A DNA stretch of 64,000 nucleotides from Candidatus Accumulibacter aalborgensis (GTDB lineage Bacteria; Pseudomonadota; Gammaproteobacteria; Burkholderiales; Rhodocyclaceae): assembly GCF_900089955.1 (NCBI RefSeq), contig NZ_FLQX01000102.1, forward strand, positions 62,001 to 126,000, written 5' to 3'. The notes below the pieces were generated by a model. That model was not told the DNA's origin. It did not search any database and was given only the letters and a program-made list of their open reading frames with translations. A program made the translations under genes and the position numbers. Positions 8,099-15,556 of the stretch are shown here, piece after piece. Numbering within the stretch: position 1 is the first letter of the stretch; every line of letters starts with the position of its first letter.

Positions 8099-8120
8099 GT
8101 ATGTACGCGCGCGTACATAC
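8099..8120. promoter_or_regulatory. Perfect 22-bp palindrome, candidate operator
   Basis: GTATGTACGC followed by its exact reverse complement GCGTACATAC gives a 22-bp perfect palindrome without a spacer, about 180 bp upstream of the crystallin-type gene. Short symmetric sites of this kind are typical for dimeric repressors. No regulator gene is adjacent. Confidence 0.45.
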
Positions 8121-8242
8121 CGGGAAATACTTTTCGTATGGACGCATCTCATATTGATGACTTGAGGCAGGCAGCGGCGATGGCCGTCAAACACATTGCC
8201 GGGGAAGTGCTCGGCAAGCCGAGTATGGGCGTCCGGTGGACG

Positions 8243-8881
8243 TCAGTACCGCCAGGCGCGGGTGACGATCTCGCGGATGACATGGAGACGACGGTGAAAG
8301 AAGTGATCGGCGCCGGGGACGACGATCACCGGCAACTCCAGTGGTTTGGCCCACTCGATGACGTTGGCCAGCGGTACGGTGGTATCGTCCGAGCCATGGA
8401 TGACGATGGTGTCGCGCGGCACGGCCTTGGTCCGATACAGGCGTGCTCCTTCGACGAATCCCGATGCCGTGCCGACGAGGACCAGTCGTTGCGCCGGATG
8501 GCCGGTTTCCTGGAGCGTCTCGGCGACCCGCGTCTGCACATAGGCGCCGAAGGAGAAGCCGGCCAGCGCGACCGGCAGATTCCCATAGCGGCACTTGGCT
8601 TCAGCCAGTACGGCGAGCAGATCTTCGGTCTCCCCGCGGCCGTCGTCGTGCACGCCTTCGGTCTGGCCAATGCCACGGAAATTCGGGCGTAGTGCGACGT
8701 AGTCGAGATGAGTGAAGGTGCGTGCCAGCGTCTGCACCACCTTGTTGGTATTGCCGCCGCCGAACAGCGGGTGCGGGTGGCTGATCAAGGCAATACCGCG
8801 CGGGGCGCCGGGATTGTCGACGATCATTTCGATCTTGCCGACCGGACCATCGATCAGGAGTTGTTCTGCCTGTAGTCTCAT
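8243..8881 (-). CDS. Alpha/beta hydrolase (dienelactone-hydrolase-like, CC/HP box type)
   Basis: A 212-aa hydrolase starting at the ATG at 8881, which overlaps the stop of the ferredoxin gene by one base (TGATG). It has the oxyanion SHPHPLFGG motif near residues 34-42, the RPNFRGIGQTEG turn, the nucleophile elbow GFSFG, the HGSDDTTVPL acid region and a final GADHFFH with the catalytic His. This pattern matches small bacterial alpha/beta hydrolases of the YfbR/CocE-like cluster whose substrate is unknown. Tight coupling to a thioredoxin-like ferredoxin is conserved in several betaproteobacteria from memory, but the joint role has not been explained. Confidence 0.87.
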   Translation of the reverse strand: MRLQAEQLLIDGPVGKIEMIVDNPGAPRGIALISHPHPLFGGGNTNKVVQTLARTFTHLDYVALRPNFRGIGQTEGVHDDGRGETEDLLAVLAEAKCRYGNLPVALAGFSFGAYVQTRVAETLQETGHPAQRLVLVGTASGFVEGARLYRTKAVPRDTIVIHGSDDTTVPLANVIEWAKPLELPVIVVPGADHFFHRRLHVIREIVTRAWRY

Positions 8882-9189
8882 CAGATGCGCAGCCGTTCGA
8901 CGATGCGACCGTGCACCAGGTGCTCCTGGATGATTTCCTCGATGTCTTCGTGGTCTACGTAGGTGTACCAGACCGCTTCCGGATAGACCACGAGCACCGG
9001 GCCCTCGTCGCAGCGGTCCATGCAGCCGGCCTTGTTGATGCGCACCTTGCCGGCCCCCTTGAGCCTCAGTGCGCCAATGCGATCCTTGGCGTAGGTCTGG
9101 GCTACCGTCGCGCCGGCGTTGTTGCAGCAGGTCTCGCCTTCGCCACGCTGGTTGCAGCAGAAAAAGACATGGTGTCTGAAGTGGCTCAC
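8881..9189 (-). CDS. Thioredoxin-like [2Fe-2S] ferredoxin
   Basis: A 102-aa protein whose best start is GTG at 9189, seven bases after a perfect AGGAGG on the minus strand; the longer frame upstream has no homology. The cysteines FFCCNQRGEGETCC and CMDRCDEGP give the spacing of the thioredoxin-fold [2Fe-2S] ferredoxin family (Clostridium/Azotobacter type, also NuoE-like). The GPVLVVYPEAVWY strand and IIQEHLVHG helix are also typical. It is probably an electron carrier in the cytoplasm. The downstream hydrolase is translationally coupled. Confidence 0.92.
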   Translation of the reverse strand: MSHFRHHVFFCCNQRGEGETCCNNAGATVAQTYAKDRIGALRLKGAGKVRINKAGCMDRCDEGPVLVVYPEAVWYTYVDHEDIEEIIQEHLVHGRIVERLRI

Positions 9190-9439
9190 GGGAACGGGTC
9201 CTCCTGGTGGGTGGCTTGCTGCGGCGCTCGATTTTACCCTGATTCGCCTGTCGGGCGAGCGTAGCCGGACGAAGCATGGCTGGGTTGGCGAATTGGCTCT
9301 TTTTTTGCGCTGCCACGTCGGGTTGATGGCGTAAAATTCGGGCTGCCTGTCGTCTATGCCGTCTTCTATCCTGTCCTGTTCCTTGACGCGTCGATCCCGC
9401 CCGACTCCCACAGTGCCAAGTCCATGATTCCATGACTCG

Positions 9440-10477
9440 ATGACTATTTGCGACGACCCGTTCACGATCCTTGGCGTAGACCGCGAGGCATCGCTCGATG
9501 AAGTCAAGCAGGCGTACCGCCGCCTGGCCATGCACTGGCACCCCGACCGCAATCCGTCGGCGCTTGCCGAGGCCCAGTTCAGACGGGTCAACGAGGCCTA
9601 CACGCTGTTTCTCGATCAGCAGCGTATGGCCGAATGGCAGCAGGCGCAGGCTGACACGGCGACGCAGGCGACCAACGCCGCCGCCGGCGCCGCTGATGAC
9701 CGGCTGGAGGTGCTGCCGCTCACGCTTGAGGAGGCCGCGCAGGGTTGCCGGAAGGCGGTAGACCAGGTCCATAGCGTTCGCTGCTCCACCTGTCACGGAA
9801 ATGGCAAGCTGCGGCATACTCACCTGGTGCCTTGCCCGCGCTGTAGCGGCTGCGGGCGCGTCGCTCGCGACGGCGGCGGAACGAACCGCTGTGAAGGCTG
9901 CGCCGGGCGCGGCTATCTGCGCGAAACCGATTGCCCGGATTGCATCGGCAGCGGTTGGCGCAGCGAAGCGCGCACGCTTGCGGTGACGGTGCCGGCGGGC
10001 CTGGTCGATGGCGAGCGTCTGCGCCTGGCGCGGCAGGCGCCTTTGCCTCCCGACCGCGCAACCGCCATGGCCGGTGACCTGTACCTCGAGATCAGGCTCA
10101 CCGAGCACCCGCTGTTCCAACTGCGCGGGCGTGACCTGCATTGCCAGTTGCCGGTGAGTGTCTTCCGCCTGCTCTGTGGTGGCCGCATCGAGGTCCCGAC
10201 CTTGACCGGAACGGCCACCCTCGAACTTCGCCCGCACCCCGAGCACTCGCTTGAATACCGCTTGCCGCGGCGGGGCTTTCCGGGCAAAAGGGGGGCTGGG
10301 ACCGGTGATCTCGTTGTGCATCTGCAGTCGGTTTACCCCTTGACGGTCGGCGCCGAGGACATGGTGCTTCTCGAACGGCTGGAAGGACGGCTGGCGCGGG
10401 AACTGGAGCAACGCGCACCATCTTTGGCGGCCTGGGAGTTGCAGATGCGAGCGCGCCGGGACGCGGCCGGCGGCTGA
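9440..10477 (+). CDS. DnaJ-type co-chaperone with zinc-finger domain
   Basis: A 345-aa protein. Residues 7-60 are a J domain with the HPD tripeptide at 34-36 (HWHPDRNP). A short Ala/Gln linker replaces the long G/F region of true DnaJ. Four CxxCxGxG-like motifs follow (CSTCHGNG, CPRCSGCG, CEGCAGRG, CPDCIGSG), coordinating two Zn ions. Next comes the C-terminal substrate-binding beta domain (GDLYLEIRLTEHPLFQLRGRD is the classic segment), and the GFPGKRGAGTGDL turn matches canonical DnaJ. It is shorter than housekeeping DnaJ (about 375 aa) and stands alone without dnaK or grpE, so it is likely a second, specialised paralogue. Confidence 0.88.
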   Translation: MTICDDPFTILGVDREASLDEVKQAYRRLAMHWHPDRNPSALAEAQFRRVNEAYTLFLDQQRMAEWQQAQADTATQATNAAAGAADDRLEVLPLTLEEAAQGCRKAVDQVHSVRCSTCHGNGKLRHTHLVPCPRCSGCGRVARDGGGTNRCEGCAGRGYLRETDCPDCIGSGWRSEARTLAVTVPAGLVDGERLRLARQAPLPPDRATAMAGDLYLEIRLTEHPLFQLRGRDLHCQLPVSVFRLLCGGRIEVPTLTGTATLELRPHPEHSLEYRLPRRGFPGKRGAGTGDLVVHLQSVYPLTVGAEDMVLLERLEGRLARELEQRAPSLAAWELQMRARRDAAGG

Positions 10478-10499
10478 CACGGAGGCACGGAGGCACCGA

Positions 10500-11618
10500 C
10501 TACAGGCGTCGTCCGAGAACGGTCAGGTAGGGCAGGGCGACGAACGGCCACAGGCTCGCCACCCAGCGCGTGAGTCCGTTGAAGTTCAGGAAGTGCCCCT
10601 GGCGCCACGTCGTCAGCGCCAATTCAGAGTATGGATTGGGTGGCGTCAGGTTGACCAGCGCCGTGCCGGCCATCAGCGCCACGCCCGCCAGAGCGATACG
10701 GATTGGCGCCGGTAACAGCAACATGAACGAGAGCATCGCGCCACCGATCAGCAGGCCGAGTTGAGCGCCGGGGGTCAGCCAGGCGAGCGCGTCCTGCGGG
10801 GCAAGCAGGACGGCGGCAGCCAGCGTCCTGACCGCCAGGGCAAGCACGAACAAGGCGAGCAGCACGAGATGCGGGGAGCTCCGGTCGGCCACCAGGGTGC
10901 GGGCAAAAAGGCCGATGACGAGCGTGTTGCAGGCAATGACGCCGGTTTCAAGGACGAAGAATGACGGCGCGGCATAGGGCACGGCCGGCGTCAGGCCGAG
11001 AACGCCGCGCAGGTCGCCGGTGCCGAAGAGCAGGGTTTCCGGCGACAATTGGGTCAGCAGCCAGAGGCCGACCAGGACCAGTCCCAGTTCGGCGTGCGGT
11101 ATCGGCGCCAGCACTTCGTGCTGAACCTGGCCGATGCGCCGGAAGATGAGCTTGCCGTTCCAGATCGCGAGCACGGCGCCGATGGCGGTGCCCGCGGAAT
11201 TGCATCCCAGATCGAGGTTCGATGGCACGCGCGACGGGAGATACGTCTGCAGCGCTTCCATGCACAGGCTGAGGAGGCTGCCCAGCAGCAGGGCGGCGAG
11301 TGCTGGCGTCCAGCGGCCGGGTAAGTGACGCAGCGTCAGCGCCCACAGAAAGCCGAGCGGCATGTACGCGGCGACGTTGACCGAGAGGTCGAAGCTCGTC
11401 CAGTAGCGAGGCCACGCGGCGTCGACAAACGCCAGCGGAGAAACACCCAGGTCGCGCCAGTTGGCGAAAGGGTCGAGGCTGGCGTAGACGATCAGAACGA
11501 CGTAGGCAAGTGCCAGATACAGCGGCAGGCGCGTTGGCCGAGGGAGGGGGTGCCGTGCAGGGATCTCGTCCGTGGTCGGAGTCGGAGTCGAGATCGGCGT
11601 TGAACCAGGGTGCTCCAT
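10500..11618 (-). CDS. VanZ-family multi-spanning membrane protein, last gene of the TIR/STAND operon
   Basis: A 372-aa protein, about twice the size of a minimal VanZ domain. Residues 30-165 carry the VanZ pattern: a first helix with YASLDPFANWRD, then SVNVAAYMPLGFLWAL, GSLLSLCMEALQTYLPSRVPSNLD and a Gly-rich helix. The second half has further helices and ends LPYLTVLGRRL. VanZ in the glycopeptide cluster lowers teicoplanin susceptibility, but most VanZ-like proteins have unknown roles; some lie in exopolysaccharide loci. Its ATG shares one base with the stop of the STAND-WD40 gene (TGATG), so the two are translationally coupled. This ties a membrane protein to the TIR/STAND pair. Confidence 0.85.
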   Translation of the reverse strand: MEHPGSTPISTPTPTTDEIPARHPLPRPTRLPLYLALAYVVLIVYASLDPFANWRDLGVSPLAFVDAAWPRYWTSFDLSVNVAAYMPLGFLWALTLRHLPGRWTPALAALLLGSLLSLCMEALQTYLPSRVPSNLDLGCNSAGTAIGAVLAIWNGKLIFRRIGQVQHEVLAPIPHAELGLVLVGLWLLTQLSPETLLFGTGDLRGVLGLTPAVPYAAPSFFVLETGVIACNTLVIGLFARTLVADRSSPHLVLLALFVLALAVRTLAAAVLLAPQDALAWLTPGAQLGLLIGGAMLSFMLLLPAPIRIALAGVALMAGTALVNLTPPNPYSELALTTWRQGHFLNFNGLTRWVASLWPFVALPYLTVLGRRL

Positions 11619-14600
11619 CAGGGAGATGCCAGGTGGTGCGAAACCGTCATTCTAGCCTTGAACGACAAGGAGTCAGGCACGCCGAGCCGGCGTCGTTCCT
11701 GTTCGGTCAAATCGCGCCCCACGCGAGCGGCCACTTCGGCGGCGATCTCATCGATCGGACGGCACTCGTCGCAGCGCCAGAAGCGAACGGTCCTGTCGTC
11801 GCTGGCGGTAACCAGCGTCTTGCCGTCGGCCGAAAACTGCGCGCTGCGCACCGGGCCCGTGTGCCCGCGCAGAACACGCAGCTCGTGGCCGGTGACCACA
11901 TCCCACAGCCGTGCGGTCTGATCGTCGCCGGCAGTGAGCGCCGTTTTGCCATCAGGCGAGAAGTCCGCACTGCGCACCGCTCCCTCATGCCCGTGCAGAA
12001 CAGGCAACTCGCGGCCGCTGGCCACATCCCACAGGCGCGCGGTATGGTCCTCGCTGGCGGTGAGCACCGTCGTGCCATCGGGGGAAAACTGCGCACTGAC
12101 CACTGGCTCTTCGAACCCGTCGAGAACCAGCAACTGGCGGCCGCTGGCCACATTCCACAGCCGCACGGTCTTGTCCTGGCTGGCGGTGAGCACGGTCTTG
12201 CCATCGGCGGAAAAGCGCGCGCTCAAAACCGGACCCTGATGGCCACGGAAAGTGTGCAATTCGCCGCCGCTGGCCACGTCCCACAGCCGCGCGGTCTGGT
12301 CCGAGCCGGCGGTGAGCGCCGTCTTGCCGTCGGGTGAAAGCTGCGCGCCCAGGACCGGGCCCTGATGCCCGCTCAGAATACGCAGCTCGCGGCCGCTGGC
12401 CACGTCCCACAGGCGCGCGGTGTTGTCCTCGCTGGCGGTGATGATCGTCTTGCCATCGGCCGAAAACTGGGCCGTCCGGACCGGGCCCTGATGCCCACTC
12501 AGGACGCCTCGCTGGCGGCCGCTGGCCACGTCCCACAGCCGCGCGGTAAGGTCGCTGCTGGCGGTAAGCACAGTCTTGCCGTCGGCGGAAAACTGCGCGC
12601 TCCAGACTTCGCCCTGATGCCCGCGGAGGACGCGCAGCTCGTGGTCTCTCTGCACCTCCCACAGCCGCGCCGTCCGGTCGGAGCCAGCCGTGAGCACGTT
12701 CTTGCCATCGGCGGAAAACTGCGCGCGCCAGACCGCACCCTCATGTCCGCGCAGAACCCGTAGCTCGCGCCCACTGGCCACGTCCCATAGGCGCGCGGTC
12801 CGATCCCGACTGGCCGTGAGAACAGTCTTGCCATCGCCGGAAAAGCGGCCGCTCCAGACCGGGCCCTCGTGCCCGCGCAGGACGTGCAGCTCGCGGCCGC
12901 TGAGCGCGTCCCACAGACGCGCAGTCTTGTCCCGGCTGGCCGTGAGAACAGTCTTGCCATCGGCCGAGAACTCCGCGCTGCGGACCGAGTCCTCGTGGCC
13001 GCGCAGAACCTGTCGCGCGCGGCCGCTGACCACATCCCACAACCGCGCGGTCTGGTCGTAGCTGGCGGTGACAGCCATCTTGCCATCGGCGGACAAGGTG
13101 GCACTCCAGAGCGATCCCTGATGCCCGCGGAACACCCGCAGCTCACGTCCGCTGCTCACGTCCCACAAGCGCGCGGTCGTGTCGTCGCTGGCGGTCAGCA
13201 TCGTCCTGCCGTCAGCGGAAAATTGCGCGTCCCGCACCGGGCCCCGATGGCCGCGCAGGACGCGCAGCTCGCGGCCGCTGGCCACCTCCCAAAGGCGCGC
13301 CGTGTGGTCGTCGCTGGCGGTCAGCACGGTCTGGCCATCAGGGGAAAACCGGGCACTCCAGAGCGGTCCCTCGTGCCCGCGCAGAACGTGCAGCTCGCGG
13401 CCGCTGCTCACGTCCCACAAGCGCGCGGTGCTGTCGTCGCCGGCGGTCAGAGCGGCCTTGCCATCGGCCGAGAAGTGCGCGCTGGAGACCTGGCCCTCAT
13501 GCCCGCGGAGAATGTGCAGCTCGCGGCCACTGAGCAGATCCCACAAGCGCGCCGTGCTGTCGTCGCTGGCGGTGAGCGCCGTCCTGCCATCGGCGGAAAA
13601 CTGCACCACCGATACAGCGTCCGCGTGGCCCCGCAGTATCCGGCTGTACGGATAGGTGTCACTAGCTGCGCGCACGATGGTGTCTGCCTTGGCGGCCGCA
13701 GCGATCGTGCGCGCCGCCAGGGCCAACAGCACGCTCTCGTCCGGATGTTCCCTGCCCAGGCCCTCGGCGATGGCCGACAGCTCGCTGGCCAGAGCCCTGC
13801 GCGCCAGCGCCTCGGCCTGCTTCTGGGCCTTGTTGGCCTGCACCCCGAGGACCACGGCGACAAGAGCCAAGGCTACCGCAATGCTCCCCACCACGATCGC
13901 AACACGGCTGCGGCGACGCAGCACCTTGTTGAAGGCGACCGCCTGCTGCTTCTCGGCTTCGGCGCGCTGCGTCGCCTCGCGTTGCAACAGGGCCTCGGCC
14001 TCGAGGCGCGCGGTGCGCTCTTGCCCGGCTTGCCGCTGCAGAGCCTCGTCGTGTGCCTTGTCCTCCCTCACCCGGTCGATGCTCGTCTGAACGTATTCGT
14101 CGATCAGCGCGTACGCCGCGGCCCCTTCGTAACGCTGGGCCCAGGCCGGCGGATGCGTCCGCTCGATGACCCGCAGGCGCCAGCGTTGCGCGCGCTGACA
14201 GTCATTCTCGTCGAGCCAGCCACCGCCTTCGCTTTGCCTGCGCGCCGCTCGCTGTCGCCACTCCCTGAGTTCGGCGACGTCGTGGCCCTCCTCGGTGAGC
14301 CACTGCCGGAAGAGTTGCCATTGGCGAAACAGGCTCTCGTGGCTGATGTCGATCAGATCGTCATCGTTGATCGGTCGCCCGGCGCGTGGTAGCACGAAGC
14401 CCGCGTCGTCGGCACGGAAAGCGTCGATCACCGTGCGCAGGGCGCTGTGCCCGTCTTCTGGTATCAGCGGCAGCAGCTCGCGCATCGTCTGCGGCCGACG
14501 CAATTCGCGGCCTTCACGCCGTTCCACCAGAGCGAGGAACAGTTGCCGCGCGATGCACTGCTGCTCGTTGGTCAGCGCGCCATAAATCTCCCCGGCATGG

Positions 14601-15553
14601 TTGTCGATCGCATATGACAACATCGGCGCGTGCTGCGTCGTGCCGGGACCCTGGTCGACGCGGCGCGGCGCGCAGATGGTCTCGAAGTCGTCTACGCCCA
14701 CTTCGCTGCGCCCCATGGAGCGCGCACGCTGCCACATGCGCAGCAGCGCGTGTTCAAGAATGGGCAGTTCGTCATCGCCGCCCAGCGCGTTGATCATGCG
14801 GTTGGCCAGCACCGCGTTGATGCTGCCGCCGACCAGAGCCAGGGGTGAGACGATGACCGACCTGATCTGCTCCGGGCTGAGTCGGGGCGTCAGGTAGATG
14901 CCGCTGTTGATCGCCTCGGGCAGGCCGTGGAAGGCCACGCAGTGGCCGAGAAAGTCCGAGCGCATGGTCATCACGACGTAAATCGGCAGCGCTTCGCCGG
15001 CCGAACGGAGCAGCAGCGTGATGAAGCTGTCGGCTTCGTCAGGGTTCTTCTGCCGGTAGCGGAAAATCTCCTCGAACTGGTCGACCACCAGCAACAGCGA
15101 TTCGCCTGCGAAGCGCCCGGCCTTTTGCCGGTACAAGTCGGCCAGCGCCAGCGAGCTGGCGCCGAGTGCAGCGGCCAGGGAAGAGACCGCGGTGGCACGA
15201 TCGGCGCTGTCGGTCCAGCGGGCATCGTCGGTCAAGGCGTGCGACAGGTTGGCCAGCGGGGAATCGCCGGGCTGGAAGATACAGACGTTCCAGTGCTGCG
15301 GTGGCATTGCCTCGCTGCCGCCGGGCGGGTGCAGCGCACCCCGGTGCAGTGCCGGAATCAGACCGGCGCGCACCAGCGACGATTTGCCGGTGCCCGAGGC
15401 GCCGAGCACCGCGGTGAAGCGCTGCTGCCTGTCGAGACTGGCCAGCAGGTCGCGGACATGCCGCTCGCGGCCGAAGAAGAGCAGCGATTCGCTTTCGGCG
15501 AACGGCCGCAGGCCGACGTAGGGCGCGGGCAGCGTGAGGGTGATGCGCTTCAT
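11618..15553 (-). CDS. STAND NTPase (nSTAND1 type) with membrane segment and 15 WD40 repeats
   Basis: A 1311-aa protein. Residues 13-30 (VGLRPFAESESLLFFGRE) are the entry motif of the nSTAND1 family. The P-loop GASGTGKSS is at 51-59 and Walker B LLLVVDQFEE at about 153-162, followed by a sensor stretch MTMRSDFLGHC and a winged-helix/helical region with DLIDISHESLFRQW. A charged coiled coil (about 490-545) leads into one strong hydrophobic helix (about 555-578), then a helical linker and 15 WD40 repeats of 42 residues. The tail DEIAAEVAARVGRDLTEQER is typical of such proteins. STAND NTPases are signal-transducing switches in immunity and programmed cell death; the propellers are the likely sensor. 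It starts 3 bp after the TIR gene and overlaps the VanZ gene by 1 bp. Confidence 0.92.
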   Translation of the reverse strand: MKRITLTLPAPYVGLRPFAESESLLFFGRERHVRDLLASLDRQQRFTAVLGASGTGKSSLVRAGLIPALHRGALHPPGGSEAMPPQHWNVCIFQPGDSPLANLSHALTDDARWTDSADRATAVSSLAAALGASSLALADLYRQKAGRFAGESLLLVVDQFEEIFRYRQKNPDEADSFITLLLRSAGEALPIYVVMTMRSDFLGHCVAFHGLPEAINSGIYLTPRLSPEQIRSVIVSPLALVGGSINAVLANRMINALGGDDELPILEHALLRMWQRARSMGRSEVGVDDFETICAPRRVDQGPGTTQHAPMLSYAIDNHAGEIYGALTNEQQCIARQLFLALVERREGRELRRPQTMRELLPLIPEDGHSALRTVIDAFRADDAGFVLPRAGRPINDDDLIDISHESLFRQWQLFRQWLTEEGHDVAELREWRQRAARRQSEGGGWLDENDCQRAQRWRLRVIERTHPPAWAQRYEGAAAYALIDEYVQTSIDRVREDKAHDEALQRQAGQERTARLEAEALLQREATQRAEAEKQQAVAFNKVLRRRSRVAIVVGSIAVALALVAVVLGVQANKAQKQAEALARRALASELSAIAEGLGREHPDESVLLALAARTIAAAAKADTIVRAASDTYPYSRILRGHADAVSVVQFSADGRTALTASDDSTARLWDLLSGRELHILRGHEGQVSSAHFSADGKAALTAGDDSTARLWDVSSGRELHVLRGHEGPLWSARFSPDGQTVLTASDDHTARLWEVASGRELRVLRGHRGPVRDAQFSADGRTMLTASDDTTARLWDVSSGRELRVFRGHQGSLWSATLSADGKMAVTASYDQTARLWDVVSGRARQVLRGHEDSVRSAEFSADGKTVLTASRDKTARLWDALSGRELHVLRGHEGPVWSGRFSGDGKTVLTASRDRTARLWDVASGRELRVLRGHEGAVWRAQFSADGKNVLTAGSDRTARLWEVQRDHELRVLRGHQGEVWSAQFSADGKTVLTASSDLTARLWDVASGRQRGVLSGHQGPVRTAQFSADGKTIITASEDNTARLWDVASGRELRILSGHQGPVLGAQLSPDGKTALTAGSDQTARLWDVASGGELHTFRGHQGPVLSARFSADGKTVLTASQDKTVRLWNVASGRQLLVLDGFEEPVVSAQFSPDGTTVLTASEDHTARLWDVASGRELPVLHGHEGAVRSADFSPDGKTALTAGDDQTARLWDVVTGHELRVLRGHTGPVRSAQFSADGKTLVTASDDRTVRFWRCDECRPIDEIAAEVAARVGRDLTEQERRRLGVPDSLSFKARMTVSHHLASP
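11757..13646 (-). repeat. Fifteen tandem 126-bp WD40-coding repeats
   Basis: About 1.9 kb inside the STAND gene consists of fifteen in-register 126-bp units, each coding for a 42-residue blade of the form VLRGHEGPV-SAQFSADGKTVLTAS-D-TARLWDVASGREL. The units differ mostly at the residues after GH and around the D of TAS-D, positions that line the faces of a WD40 propeller. Unit 13 is the most divergent (GF instead of GH). Fifteen blades fit two seven-bladed propellers plus one extra, or 7 plus 8. Confidence 0.9.
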
Positions 15554-15556
15554 GGT

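Noticed and set aside
8139-8290. Plus-strand frame beginning MDASHIDDLRQAAAMAVKHI downstream of the 22-bp palindrome
   Set aside because: A plausible helix, but it runs antisense into the hydrolase gene, with no ribosome site and no recognisable family.
8243-10480. 745-codon minus-strand frame covering hydrolase, ferredoxin and DnaJ regions
   Set aside because: Only the last 212 codons are the hydrolase. The upstream part is antisense to DnaJ and out of frame with the ferredoxin, and a clear ATG exists at 8881.
11757-13646. CRISPR array or satellite DNA
   Set aside because: The period is 126 bp with no spacers, and it stays in frame as WD40 blades of a single protein.
12869-14392. Long plus-strand open frame across the WD40/STAND gene
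   Set aside because: It is antisense to the WD40 repeats and the STAND coil; its repeats are the mirror of the 126-bp units. The minus-strand reading gives a clear domain protein, so this is a shadow.
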